Notes: generated by a model from the letters alone, not told the origin. Shown: positions 10,902-20,174, counted from the first letter of the stretch. The stretch is DNA of 64,000 nucleotides from DASQFQ01 sp963802905 (GCA_963802905.1 CAWDKH010000020.1:1-64000); one strand, 5' to 3'. A program made the numbers and translations.

Positions 10902-11784
10902 TTGCAGCGTAAGAAGGCACTGCTCGGAACTATCACCGCCGCGATTCGCGCTGCTCGTCGCCACGGCGGCCTTCGCAGCGACGATCACCGGCACACCCGG
11001 GAACGACACGCTCCCCGGCACGCCGCAGGACGACACCATCAACGGCCTCGGCGGCAACGACACGATCAGCGGCGTCGGCCGGCAACGACACGCATCCAGG
11101 GCGACGGCGACTGCCCGCCGGGCACGACCGGCAAGCCCTACTACTGCATCCCCGGCGACCCCGGCGAATGACCGCATCACGGGCGGCTCGGGTAACGACT
11201 CGATCAGCGGCAACGCCGGCAACGACTCCGTGAAGGGCGAGGACGGGAACGACTCGCTCCGCGGGAATGCCGGCAACGACAGCGTCAGCGGCGGCAGCGG
11301 CAGAGACCGGATCAACGGCGGCAGCGGCCGGGATGTGCTCAAGGGCAGCAGCGGCAATGACACGGTCGAGGGCAGCACCGGCAACGACACGATCCAAGGC
11401 GGCAAGAACAACGACACCGTCAAGGGCAACGACGGCCGGGACACCGTCGAAGGCAACACCGGCAACGACACGATCGACGGCGGCAAGGGCAACGACCGCG
11501 CCCGCGGCGGCACCGGCAAGGACAAGATCAACACCGGGTCCGGCAACGACCGCGTCACGGGCGGCGACGGACGGGACCGCATCAACTCCGGCGGCAACAA
11601 CGACGCCATCACCGCCGGCAGCGGCAAGGACAGCGTCAAGGCCGGCAAGGGCAACGACGTGATCAACACGCGCGACAAGTCGCGCGACACGGTCAACTGT
11701 GGCTCGGGCCTCGACCGCGTCTTCGCCGACCAGCGCGATCGCGTCTCGAACAACTGCGAGCGCGTCTTCCGCAGGAACACCTAG
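10902..11784 (+). CDS. Exported RTX-type calcium-binding repeat protein, frameshifted
   Basis: Paralogue of the preceding gene with the same leader residues ('QRKKALLGTITAA') and TTG start, preceded by AGGGAG at about 8 bases. One extra T near 10945 breaks the signal peptide. A second break lies in the Cys-containing insertion ('GDGDCPPGTTGKPYYCIPG') near 11100-11168. From 11170 on the frame is clean: some twenty G-N-D-x-U-x-G units (for example 'GNDSISGNAGNDSVKGEDG'), then the tail 'VNCGSGLDRVFADQRDRVS' with NCERVF and stop. The regular 9-residue period predicts a calcium-loaded beta-roll outside the cell, possibly as a glycan- or matrix-associated protein given the neighbours. No protease, lipase or adhesin domain is attached. 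Confidence 0.8.
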
Positions 11785-11808
11785 GCAGCACAGAGGTTCT
11801 CGACAGGC

Positions 11809-11833
11809 GAAGGGGCGCTCCGGCGCCCCTTCG
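11809..11833. terminator. Hairpin terminator between RTX gene and epimerase
   Basis: A 10-bp stem (CGAAGGGGCG / CGCCCCTTCG) with a short loop, then TCGTTCT. The element is nearly the same as the one after the first RTX gene and sits between convergent genes, so it may serve both directions. Confidence 0.7.
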
Positions 11834-11838
11834 TCGTT

Positions 11839-12733
11839 CTAGGCGCGCATCGTGCGCTGCAGCCCGTCGTCGAGCGCCGTGCCTGCGCCTCCCAGCCCAG
11901 CGCCTCGCGCGCCGCGCTCGCGATCCAGGCACGAGCGCCGGATCTCGCCGGGCCGCTCGGGCTCGAAGGTCGGCTCGAGCTCGAGCCGCTCCACGAGCTC
12001 GAGCACGGTGGTCTCCCGCCCGGTGCCGATGTTGTAGGCGCCGGTCGACCTCGCGGTCGGCCGCCGCCAGCAGCGCCGCGGCGACGTCGCCGACGTAGAC
12101 GAAGTCACGGGTCTGACGCCCGTCGCCGAAGACGCGGACCTGGCGGCTGTTCGCAGCCGCGTGGCAGTAGATGGCGATCACGCCGCCCTCACCGAGCGGA
12201 TCCTGCCGGGGGCCATAGACGTTGGCGAAGCGCAGCGCGACCGTCGAGAGGCCGTGCAAACGGGCATACAGGGCCAGGTAGCTCTCCGCCGCGGCCTTCG
12301 AGGCGCCGTAGGGCGAGATCGGGGCGGCTGGAACGTCCTCGGGCGTCGGCAGGCGGTCGGTGTCGCCGTAGATGGCGCCGCCGGTGGAGGCGAGCACGAA
12401 GCGGCGCGTGCCGGCGGCGCGGGCGGCCTCCAGCATCACCGCGGTGCCGCCGACGTTGACCGCGGCGTCGAAGGCCGGGTCTGCGACGGCGCGCCGGACA
12501 TCGACCTGCGCCGCGAGGTGGAAGACCGCCTCAGGGCGCTCCTCGGCCAGCAGCTCGGCCATGTGCGGGCCGTCGGTGATGCTCGCCTCGTGGAAGGTCG
12601 CGTCCGCGGCGAGGTTCTCGCGGCGACCCGTCGAGAGGTCGTCGACGATGCTCACCTCGTCGCCGCGCGCCAGCAGGGCGTCGACGAGGTTGGAGCCGAT
12701 GAAGCCGGCTCCGCCGGTCACGAGCGCGCGCAT
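11839..12733 (-). CDS. galE: NAD-dependent sugar epimerase/dehydratase, GalE-like, frameshifted
   Basis: Extended short-chain dehydrogenase acting on a nucleotide sugar, probably UDP-glucose 4-epimerase type. The NAD site 'GGAGFIGSNLVDALLARG' is at residues 7-24, followed by 'VFHLAAQVDVRRAV', the catalytic YxxxK in 'PYGASKAAAESYLALYARL', and 'LRFANVYGPRQDPLGEGG'. The last quarter is in another frame ('GAYNIGTGRETTVLELVER'), restored by removing one C near 12046. Start ATG 12733 gives the usual short lead before the Rossmann strand. It lies 12 bases downstream of the glycosyltransferase on the same strand, so it likely feeds that pathway. Exact substrate not determinable. Confidence 0.8.
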
Positions 12734-12745
12734 CGGCGCTGAACC

Positions 12746-13852
12746 CTAGGCGTAGACCGCGGCGAGCGAGCGCGCGACCTGCTCGGGCGCGCAGCGCTCG
12801 CGCACGACGGTGAGCGCGCGGTTGCCCGCCGCCTCGTCGCCCCACAGGCGGCGGGCGCGCGCGGCGAGGGCGGCGACGTCGCCGGGCGGGTACAGGCCCT
12901 CGTCGGGCACGAGCTCGGCGAGGCCGCCCGAGCGGGCGGCGACGACGGGCACGCCGGCAGCCATCGCCTCGAGCGCGGCGAGCGGGAGGATCTCGGCGTA
13001 CCGGGAGGGCACGACGGCGACGGCGGCGTCGCGGCGCAGCTCGGCAAGCGTCTCGGCGTCCACTCGTCCCGTGAAGCGCACGTCGGCGCCGGCGGCGAGC
13101 GCTTGGAGCTCCGCGGCGGCTGGGCCCTCGCCCGCCACCACGAGCGGGAGCCCGGCGTCGCGGCAGGCGACGACGGCGTCGGCGACGCCCTTCTCGTGGC
13201 TCAGCCGCCCTGCGTAGAGGACGTGGCGGCCGGCAGCCGCGCGCGACGCATCGGCGAACTCGCGCTGCACCGACCACAGCACGCTCGCGCGCTCGTCGAC
13301 CGGCGCGCCGAGCGCCCGCAGGCGCTGCAGCGCGAACGCGCTGGGGACCAGGAAGCGATCGGCCTGCGCCGCCAGCCGCTCCTGCCACAGCGCCAGCGAG
13401 GCGGCGTAGGCGGCCGACTCGGCCAGCGAGCCGCCGCGGCAGTTGAGCCTGACGCCCGGCAGCGTGTTCCGGCCGTGGCAGCGCGTGCAGTCCTCGCCGC
13501 GCGTGAAGCAGGTGCCGACCGCGCAGACCAGCCGGTAGTTGTGGAGATGCAGCACGACACGCGCGCCGGCCTCGCGCGCCGCGGCGAGGGCGCGCCAGCC
13601 GAGCGTCGGGTTGACGTTGTGGGCGTGGACGACGCGCGCGCCGGTGCGCCGGACCGCGTCGCGCACCTCCTCGGGGCCGAGCCCGCCGCGCAGCAGCCCC
13701 TCGGCGGCCTGGCGCTGGGAGAGCCTCGACGAGTCGCGCTCGAGCACCTCGACGTCCTCATGCAGACGCTCGCGGATCAGCCATGCGAGGTCCTCGACGG
13801 CGCGCTCCTCGCCACCCGGGACGCGGTAGCGGTTGTGCAGCAGCAGGATCAC
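12746..13852 (-). CDS. GT4-type glycosyltransferase
   Basis: Intact, 368 residues from GTG 13852. The open frame extends to 14143, but the GTG places 'VILLLHNRYRVPGGEERAV' at the N-terminus as in the family. It contains 'HLHNYRLVCAVGTCF' followed by a Cys cluster (C-x10-14, CTRC) that is typical of a GT4 subset. The donor domain has 'HVLYAGRLSHEKGVADAVV', 'LPLVVAGEGPA', 'VVPSRYAEILPLAALEAMA' and 'GGLAELVPDEGLYPPGD'. Its stop is 12 bases before the epimerase start. Role: adds a sugar to a lipid-linked or surface glycan; acceptor unknown. Confidence 0.85.
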   Translation of the reverse strand: MILLLHNRYRVPGGEERAVEDLAWLIRERLHEDVEVLERDSSRLSQRQAAEGLLRGGLGPEEVRDAVRRTGARVVHAHNVNPTLGWRALAAAREAGARVVLHLHNYRLVCAVGTCFTRGEDCTRCHGRNTLPGVRLNCRGGSLAESAAYAASLALWQERLAAQADRFLVPSAFALQRLRALGAPVDERASVLWSVQREFADASRAAAGRHVLYAGRLSHEKGVADAVVACRDAGLPLVVAGEGPAAAELQALAAGADVRFTGRVDAETLAELRRDAAVAVVPSRYAEILPLAALEAMAAGVPVVAARSGGLAELVPDEGLYPPGDVAALAARARRLWGDEAAGNRALTVVRERCAPEQVARSLAAVYA

Positions 13853-13977
13853 GTGCGCGCGCAGCGTACGCAGCCGGCCGATCGAGAACTGCGTGTCCAC
13901 TTGCTGACGTCCTCGGTAGTTCCTGTCGGTGAGACTCGTTGCGTCGGTAACGCGATCGACGCGGAGGAGATGACGAC

Positions 13978-14850
13978 ATGGCGGAGTCGACACCAGAGCA
14001 GCGCAACCGCGCCGTGGCGCAGCAGTCACGTGCATCACCCTCGTCGTGCTGGGCTCGCAGCGGCGAGCGCCCTCGCAGCGACGGTGACGCAAGCCCCCAC
14101 GATCTCGGGCAACCCCGCGCCCGGACTCCGAGCTGACCGCCATCGCCGGGCGACTGGACGCCGGCGAGCGCGACGCCGACCTACGACTGGCTGCGCTGCA
14201 ACGCGTCCGGGTCGGCTGCGCGGGGATCAGCGGCGCGTGCGGCCGCCGCTACACGGTCAGGACGGCCGACGAAGGCCACACGCTGCGCGTGCGCCTCACG
14301 GCCACGGAGTCCGACGGGCAGGCCGCCGTCAGCGACTCTGCGCCTACCGCGGTCGTCACCCGGCAAGCCCTACCCGCTCCCGATCGACACCGAGCCCGAC
14401 ACCTGCACCAAGGTGACGCCGACCGGACCCGGCCAGGGCACGTTCACCTCGGGCACCCAGGCCGGCGGCGGCTCCGAGCCGTCGCCCGACCACGTCCCTC
14501 GCCTTCATCGACCCGTTCCCCGTCGTCCGCATCGCCGGGCGCTTCAAGGGCAAGCGCACGACGCTCACACGCGTGAGCGTCAAGGCGCCGAAGGGCGCGC
14601 GGATCCGGTTCGACTGCAAGGGCCGCGGCTGCCCGTACAAGCGCAAGGCGGTCGTGGCGAAGCTCATCACGCGTGCGGTCGCTGCAGCGCACGTATCGCC
14701 CGAAGGCGACGATCGAGGTCCGGATCACCGCAGCCGAAGAAGATCGGCAAGTACACGCGGGTCCGCACGCGCCGTGGCAAGGCGCCGGTGCGCATCGACC
14801 GCTGCCTGATGCCCGGGAAGAGCAAGCCGGTGAAATGCCCGACCGGGTGA
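13978..14850 (+). CDS. Exported protein with Ig-like bacterial repeat, frameshifted
   Basis: Unknown function. The start ATG 13978 has GGAGGAG about 8 bases upstream and reads 'MAESTPEQRNRAVAQQ', then a signal-peptide core split over two frames ('VTCITLVVLG' and 'LAAASALAATVTQAPTISG'). The mature part begins with an Ig-like unit of the form APTISG...W...CNASG...C..I.GAC...Y, ending 'LRVRLTATESDGQAAVSDS'. A second domain after a short linker has 'RIRFDCKGRGCPYKR' (Cys-rich) and the C-terminus 'YTRVRTRRGKAPVRIDRCL'. At least four single extra bases (about 14107, 14156, 14357 and later) break the frame. It overlaps the next gene by GTGA, so the three genes 13978-16382 form one operon. Confidence 0.6.
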
Positions 14851-15300
14851 CCCGCCGCACCGCGCTGGTCCTGATCGCGCTCGCGTTCGCGCTCGCGTTC
14901 GCGGTCCAGGCGTTCGCCGGCTCCTCGCCGGCGCCGAAGCGCGCCGGCGGCGACGCCGTCACCGTGGATGACCCCGCACCGAAGGTGGACCTGGCGCTGG
15001 CGGCGGCCACGCGCGTGCCGGCGCTGCGCGACCCGATCAAGCCGAAGCCGAAGCCGCAAGCCGAAGCCGCGCAAGAAGCCGCGCCCGGCCCCCAAGCCCG
15101 CTCCGCGCACCGCTCCGACGACCCCGATGATGGCCGCCCCCACCCCGGAGCCGACGCCGGTCGCGACCCCGCGCTACGTCCCGACTCCGGTCCCGACCCC
15201 GCGCTACGTGCCGCCGCGGCGGACGCCGGCCCCGAGGTCCACACCCGCTCCGACGCCGCCGGAGCCCTCGGGCGACTTCGACACCACGGGCGACCCGTGA
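14847..15300 (+). CDS. Exported Pro/Lys-rich protein of unknown function, frameshifted
   Basis: Start GTG 14847 overlaps the previous stop. A signal peptide or N-terminal anchor ('TALVLIALAFALAFAVQAF') is followed by an Ala/Pro-rich stretch and then, after a frame change near 15055, a low-complexity tail rich in Lys-Pro and Thr-Pro ('RYVPTPVPTPRYVPP' is a short repeat), ending 'EPSGDFDTTGDP'. Such tails usually span or bind the cell wall. No known domain. It overlaps the next gene by GTGA. Confidence 0.55.
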
Positions 15301-16382
15301 GCGCGGTTCGCATAGTCGCGTCGGTGCGGTCGAGGCGGCGGGACGATCCGTCGCTCGCGATCGTCGCCGGGCTCGTCGTCGTCGCCGTGCTGGCCGGCCT
15401 CGTGCTCGGCGGCGTGTTCAAGAGCGAGCCCCCCGCTCCGGTGAAGCGGGCGGCGCAGGTGTCCGGCGCCGGTGCCCGGCTGCAGCTCCCGGCCGGCTGG
15501 GCGCGCGGCGGCGCGTCGGACCTGGCGGGCTTCGAGCGCGCACTGTGGCTGCGCAACTCCGACGAGAACCTGCGCGCCGCCATCGCGGTGCTCCCGGCCG
15601 TCTCGCCGACGCTGCTGCCGGCCGCGCTGCCGGCCGAGGGCACCGAGCCCGAGACCGTGCGGCTGCAGTCGGGCTACGACGTCTGGCGCTACCGGCTCGA
15701 CCGCACGGACGGCACCCAGGCGCTCGTCTACGCGGCGCCGACGACGGCGGGGATCGCGACCGTCGCCTGCCTCGGTGCGAGCGACGCCCGCGCCTGCGAC
15801 CGGCTCGCGTCGGCCGTCGTCGTGCCGAGCGCTCGCCGGCTCGAGCTCGGGAAGCGCGCCGCGCTGTTCAGCGCCCTCCCCGCGGCGGTCTCGCGACTCG
15901 AGGCCGCTCGCACCCAGGGCGGGCGTGCGCTGCAGGCGGCGACCAGCCCGACCGCGCAGGGGCTCGCAGCCGACGAGCTCGCCCGCGCGCACAAGACCGC
16001 CGCCTCCGCGCTCGGCACCTTCAGCCAGGGCGAGCAGCTCCCCGGCGCGCTGACCGCAACGGCGAACGCCTACACGGCGCTGGCGAGCGCCGCGCGCGCC
16101 CGCATCCCCGCGCCCTATGCCAAGGCCGGCCGAGACGTCGCGGGCGCCGACGCCGATCTGCGCCGCGCGCTCAGCTCGGTCGCCTCCGCCGCCGACGCGG
16201 CCGCGGTAACCGGCCCGAAGCGACCGGCGGCCAAGGCCAAGGCAAACGCCAAGCGCGAGCCCGCCACGGTCGTGGTGGTGCCGAAGAAGACGTCCGGCGG
16301 ACTCGACCTGACGCTCCCGCTGCTGCTGCTCTTCGCCGGCGCCGCGGGCTTCTTCGCCGTGCGCCAGGCGCTCCGCTCGTAG
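15297..16382 (+). CDS. Bitopic membrane protein of unknown function
   Basis: Intact, 361 residues from GTG 15297. An N-terminal helix ('LAIVAGLVVVAVLAGLVLG') follows an Arg-rich cytoplasmic start. The extracellular part has a domain with 'LQLPAGWARGGASDLAGFE' and 'YRLDRTDGTQALVYAAP' that recalls small lipoprotein-type beta domains, then an Ala-rich helical region, a Lys/Ala-rich linker, and a C-terminal helix ('LTLPLLLLFAGAAGFFAVR') ending in Arg. Both ends are therefore membrane-inserted. It is coupled to the two upstream exported proteins. I recognise no family. Confidence 0.65.
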   Translation: MSAVRIVASVRSRRRDDPSLAIVAGLVVVAVLAGLVLGGVFKSEPPAPVKRAAQVSGAGARLQLPAGWARGGASDLAGFERALWLRNSDENLRAAIAVLPAVSPTLLPAALPAEGTEPETVRLQSGYDVWRYRLDRTDGTQALVYAAPTTAGIATVACLGASDARACDRLASAVVVPSARRLELGKRAALFSALPAAVSRLEAARTQGGRALQAATSPTAQGLAADELARAHKTAASALGTFSQGEQLPGALTATANAYTALASAARARIPAPYAKAGRDVAGADADLRRALSSVASAADAAAVTGPKRPAAKAKANAKREPATVVVVPKKTSGGLDLTLPLLLLFAGAAGFFAVRQALRS

Positions 16383-16403
16383 CGCGAGCCTAAGCTCCGC
16401 GCG

Positions 16404-18053
16404 GTGGCCCCTCCCGCCTCGATCCTGATCCCAACGCGCCAACGGCGCGACTACCTGGCCGTGGCGCTGGCCTCGGCGGCGCCCCAGGCGGCCGAGCACG
16501 GCGCCGAGCTGATCGTGGTCGAGGACGACCCGGCCGACCCCGAGACCGAGGCGCTCGCCGCCCAGCACGGCGCGCGCTACGTGGCGCACGGCGAGCCGCG
16601 CGGGCTCAACGCGGCCCGCAACACCGCGATCGCGACCGCGCAGTCGGACCTCCTGTGCTTCCTCGACGACGACGCCGAGGCGTGGCCGGGCTGGCTCGGC
16701 GCGCTGCTCGCCGCCGCCGCCGAGCACCCCGAGCACGAGGCGTTCGGCGGGCCGATCAAGGCGCAGCTCGAAGGGACCAACCTGCACGCCTGCGGGCGCG
16801 AGCCGCCGCCGGTCACGACGCTCGACCTCGGGCCCGACGACCGCGACGCCGAGTTCGTGTGGGGCGCGAACCTGACGCTGCGCCGGAGCGCGCTCGAGCG
16901 CGTCGGCAGCTTCGACCCCGGGCTCGACCTCTACGGCGACGAGGAGGACTGGCAGCGCCGCCTGCACGCCGCCGGCGGGCGCATCCGCTACGTCGCCGCC
17001 GCGGGCGTCGACCACCGGCGCACGGGCAAGGACGCGCGCATCGGCGGGCTCTCGCGCGCCGCCTACGGGCGCGGGCGCAACTCGCGCCGCTACGACGCGC
17101 GCAAGGGCGTCGCGCCGCCGGTCGCGGCCGAGCTGCGGACGCTCGCGGGCTGCCTGTGGCACATCGTCCGCCGCCGCTGCGGCAACGGCATCGTCCTCAG
17201 CGCGCTGACGCTCGGGCGCCTGCGCGAGGCGCTGCGGCCGAAGCGGGTCCCCGCCAGCACCCGCGACCCCGACTACCTGAGCGGGCGCTCGGGCACGCTC
17301 GGCCGGCGCGGGCTGCTCGCCGGCCGCCTGCGCGACGCACGCGCCAACGTGGGGACCGCGCGCACCCGCCGGCGGCTGGCCAAGGCGGCGCTCGCGGAGC
17401 CCTACCGGCGCGTGCTCGTCCTCTCCGTCGTGCGGCCGGAGAACGCCCGCGCGGCGGCGGAGATCGGGCACGAGCTCGGCACCTCGCACCACGACGCGCT
17501 GCTGCGGATCGTCGCCCCGGCCGAGGGCGCCGGCAAGTGGGCCAACCTCAACGCCGCGCTCGCCGCCCACCCGCCGCGCGGCTTCCAGTGGCTGTTGATC
17601 GTCGACGACGACGTCGAGCTCCCGCACGACTTCCTCGACGTCTTCATCTCGCTGTCCGAGCGCCACGGCTTCCGGCTCGCCCAGCCGGCGCACGCGTTCG
17701 CCTCGCACGCCGCCTGGGAGGTCACGCGGCGGCGGCCGGGGCTGACCGCGCGGCGCACGCGCTTCGTCGAGATCGGGCCGGTGACGGCGATCCGGGCCGA
17801 CGCGTTCGACCTGCTGCTCCCGTTCCCCGACCTCCAGATGGGCTGGGGTCTCGACGCGCACTGGGCGGCGCTGGCCGAGGCGCGGCGCTGGAAGCTCGGC
17901 GTGATCGACGCGGTGCCGATCCGCCACACGCGCCCGGTCGCCGCCGCCTACCCGCGCGACGCCGCGATGGCGGAGGCCGACCGCTTCCTCGCCGGCAAGC
18001 CGTACCTCACGCGCGAGCAGGCCTCCGAGGTGCTCGAGGAGTTCCGCGACTAA
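16404..18053 (+). CDS. Tandem glycosyltransferase family 2 protein
   Basis: Intact, 549 residues, GTG start. The N-terminal GT-A domain has 'ASILIPTRQRRDYLAVALA', 'GLNAARNTAIATAQ', the metal-binding DDD in 'LLCFLDDDAEAWPGW' (88-90), and 'LYGDEEDWQRRLHAAGG', the acceptor ED motif. A second GT-A-like domain fills residues about 330-545 with 'WLLIVDDDVELPHDFLD' (DDD near 396) and 'DLQMGWGLDAHWAALAEAR'. The fusion of two inverting transferase domains suggests a protein that adds two sugars, or a regulatory duplicate. It follows the membrane protein by 21 bases and is 29 bases before the cation exporter. Confidence 0.8.
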   Translation: MAPPASILIPTRQRRDYLAVALASAAPQAAEHGAELIVVEDDPADPETEALAAQHGARYVAHGEPRGLNAARNTAIATAQSDLLCFLDDDAEAWPGWLGALLAAAAEHPEHEAFGGPIKAQLEGTNLHACGREPPPVTTLDLGPDDRDAEFVWGANLTLRRSALERVGSFDPGLDLYGDEEDWQRRLHAAGGRIRYVAAAGVDHRRTGKDARIGGLSRAAYGRGRNSRRYDARKGVAPPVAAELRTLAGCLWHIVRRRCGNGIVLSALTLGRLREALRPKRVPASTRDPDYLSGRSGTLGRRGLLAGRLRDARANVGTARTRRRLAKAALAEPYRRVLVLSVVRPENARAAAEIGHELGTSHHDALLRIVAPAEGAGKWANLNAALAAHPPRGFQWLLIVDDDVELPHDFLDVFISLSERHGFRLAQPAHAFASHAAWEVTRRRPGLTARRTRFVEIGPVTAIRADAFDLLLPFPDLQMGWGLDAHWAALAEARRWKLGVIDAVPIRHTRPVAAAYPRDAAMAEADRFLAGKPYLTREQASEVLEEFRD

Positions 18054-18082
18054 TTTCTCGCCCAGCCGGGTAGGCGGGCAGA

Positions 18083-19021
18083 GTGAGCGAAGGCGGAAGC
18101 GCGAAGGATCCGCGCAAGAGCGTGCTCGCGGCACTGGCCGCGAACCTGGCGATCGCGGTCGCGAAGTTCGTCGCCGCGGCGATCTCGGGCAGCGCGGCGA
18201 TGCTCGCCGAGGCGCTGCACTCGGTCGCCGACACCGGCAACCAGGCGCTGCTGCTGTTCGGGCTCAAGCGCGCCGAGCGGCCGCCGGACGAGGAGCACCC
18301 CTTCGGCCACGGCAAGGCGCGCTTCTTCTGGGGCCTGGTCGTCGCGATCATTCTCTTCAGCGTCGGCGGCGGCTTCTCGATCTGGCAGGGCGTCCAAGGA
18401 CTGATCCACGGCCACGAGCTGCCCGATCCGAAGATCGCGCTGATCGTGATCGCGCTCGCCATCTGCTTCGAGGGCTACGCGTGGCGCACCGCCTACCGGC
18501 AGCTCGACGAGACCCGCCGCGGCCGCGGCACCTGGGCGGCGCTGCGCAACTCCAAGGACCCGGAGGTCCTGACCGTGCTGGCCGAGGACACGGCGGCGAT
18601 CAGCGGCCTGCTGGTCGCGGCGCTGGGCATCGGACTGGCCTCGCTGACCGGCGAGGCGGCGTTCGACGCCGCGGCCTCCGTCGTCATCGGCCTGATCCTG
18701 CTCGTGGTGGCGTTCCTGCTCGGACAGGAGAACGCGAAGCTGCTGATCGGCGAGGGGATCGACCCGCAGTCGCGCGAGGCGATCGAGCAGGCGATCCGCG
18801 AGGTCGACGGCGTCGACCACCTGATCGAGCTGCTGACCATGCACCTGGGCCCCGACGAGGTGCTGGTGACCGCCGACGTGCGCTTCACCGACGAGCTCTC
18901 GACCGAGGAGATCGCGCGCACCATCGACCGCGTCGAGGCGGCGATCCGCGAGGTGGCGCCGGAAGCGAGGCGCATCTACGTCGAGCCCGAGATCCGCTGG
19001 CGCGAAGAAGCGAAGACGTAA
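18083..19021 (+). CDS. Cation diffusion facilitator (CDF) family metal exporter
   Basis: 312 residues, GTG start. Exports a divalent metal such as Zn2+, Fe2+ or Mn2+ in exchange for protons. Family signature residues are visible: 'ALHSVADTGNQALLLFG' (the HxxxD metal site of helix 2) and 'EEHPFGHGKARFFWGL' at the start of helix 3. 'DTAAISGLLVAALGIG' carries the matching Asp of helix 5. Six hydrophobic helices fill residues 15-220. The C-terminal cytoplasmic ferredoxin-like domain ('VDGVDHLIELLTMHLGPDE') is complete. It lies between glycosyltransferase genes with no obvious functional tie. Confidence 0.9.
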   Translation: MSEGGSAKDPRKSVLAALAANLAIAVAKFVAAAISGSAAMLAEALHSVADTGNQALLLFGLKRAERPPDEEHPFGHGKARFFWGLVVAIILFSVGGGFSIWQGVQGLIHGHELPDPKIALIVIALAICFEGYAWRTAYRQLDETRRGRGTWAALRNSKDPEVLTVLAEDTAAISGLLVAALGIGLASLTGEAAFDAAASVVIGLILLVVAFLLGQENAKLLIGEGIDPQSREAIEQAIREVDGVDHLIELLTMHLGPDEVLVTADVRFTDELSTEEIARTIDRVEAAIREVAPEARRIYVEPEIRWREEAKT

Positions 19022-19031
19022 CCTCCCCGCC

Positions 19032-20174
19032 GTGCGCGTGGCCGTCGTCGCCGAGTACTACCCGCGCGCGGCGGACCCCGTGCTCGGCGTGTGGGCGCAC
19101 CGCCAGGCGCTCGCCGCGCGCGACGCCGGGGCCGACGTGCGCGTGCTCGTCCTGCACCGGCCGGTGCCGTCGCGCGCTGCGCTGGCCGCGCGCGAAGGGC
19201 TGCTCGACCCGCTGCGCCAGCCGCTGCGCACCGAGCTCGACGGCATCGAGGTCAGCTACGTGCCGTTCTTCGCGCCGCCGCGGCCGCGCACCTACGCGCA
19301 GTGGGGCGCGTGGGCGGCGCCGACGCTGGCGCTCGCGCTGCGGCGGATGAAGCCGTTCGACCTCGTGCACGCCCACTACGCGGCGCCCGCCGGCGACGCG
19401 GTGCGGCGGGCGCGGCCGGGGGTGCCGGTGGTGATCTCCGTCCACGGCGGGGACGTGCTCTCCATCGTCCACCGGCCGAAGGGTCGCGAGGTGGTGAGTC
19501 GCGCCCTGGGGGCGGCGAAGCTGGTGCTGGCGAACTCCGCGGGCACCGAGCAGCGCGCCAGGGACCTCGGCGCGGTCAACACGCGCGTCGTGCACCTCGG
19601 CACCGACGTGCCGCCGCAGCCGCTGCGCGAGCCCGACCGCCCCACCGTCCTCACCGTCGGCCACCTCGTCGCCCGCAAGCGCCACGCGGACGTCCTGCGC
19701 GCGCTGTGGCTGCTGCGCGACGACCACCCCGACCTGCGCTGGGTCGTGGTCGGCGACGGCCCGGAGCGGCCCGCGCTCGAGCGCATGGCGGCCGAGCTCG
19801 AGCTCACGCGCCGCGTCGACTTCAAGGGCGAGCTGCCGCCGGACGAGGTGCGGCAGCCGGCCACCGCGTTCGCGCTCCCCAGCGTCGACGAGGCGTTCGG
19901 CGTCGCCTACGTCGAGGCGATGGCGGCCGGCATCCCCGCCATCGGCTGCCGCGGCGAGGCCGGCCCGGAGGAGATCCGCGCCAGCGGCGGCGGGATCCGC
20001 CTCGTCGGGCCGGGCGATCCCGAGAGCCTGGCCGAGGAGCTGCGCCGCCTGCTCGAGGACGCCGACTGGCGGCGCGAGCTCGGCCAGGCCGCGCGCGCGA
20101 CCGTCGAGCGCGCGTTCACCTGGGAGGCGTGCGGCCGCGCCACCGTCGACGCCTACCGCGAGGCGCTGCGGTGA
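19032..20174 (+). CDS. GT4-type glycosyltransferase
   Basis: Intact, 380 residues, GTG start 10 bases after the CDF stop. GT-B fold: 'VAVVAEYYPRAADPVLGVW' at the N-terminus, 'DLVHAHYAAPAGDAV' and 'PVVISVHGGDVLSI' in the acceptor domain. The donor domain has 'PTVLTVGHLVARKRHADVL', 'RWVVVGDGPERPALE', 'ALPSVDEAFGVAYVEAMAA' and 'GIPAIGCRGEAGPEEI'. GTGA overlap with the next glycosyltransferase implies coupled translation. Confidence 0.9.
   Translation: MRVAVVAEYYPRAADPVLGVWAHRQALAARDAGADVRVLVLHRPVPSRAALAAREGLLDPLRQPLRTELDGIEVSYVPFFAPPRPRTYAQWGAWAAPTLALALRRMKPFDLVHAHYAAPAGDAVRRARPGVPVVISVHGGDVLSIVHRPKGREVVSRALGAAKLVLANSAGTEQRARDLGAVNTRVVHLGTDVPPQPLREPDRPTVLTVGHLVARKRHADVLRALWLLRDDHPDLRWVVVGDGPERPALERMAAELELTRRVDFKGELPPDEVRQPATAFALPSVDEAFGVAYVEAMAAGIPAIGCRGEAGPEEIRASGGGIRLVGPGDPESLAEELRRLLEDADWRRELGQAARATVERAFTWEACGRATVDAYREALR

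Noticed and set aside
11170..11700. Regular short DNA repeats that look like a CRISPR array
   Set aside because: The period is 27 bases, in frame, and encodes RTX nonapeptides. There are no unique spacers and no cas genes.
13853..14143. Longer N-terminus of the glycosyltransferase ending at 12746
   Set aside because: The extra 97 residues are Arg/Cys-rich without family resemblance and overlap the divergent gene. GTG 13852 fits the family start.
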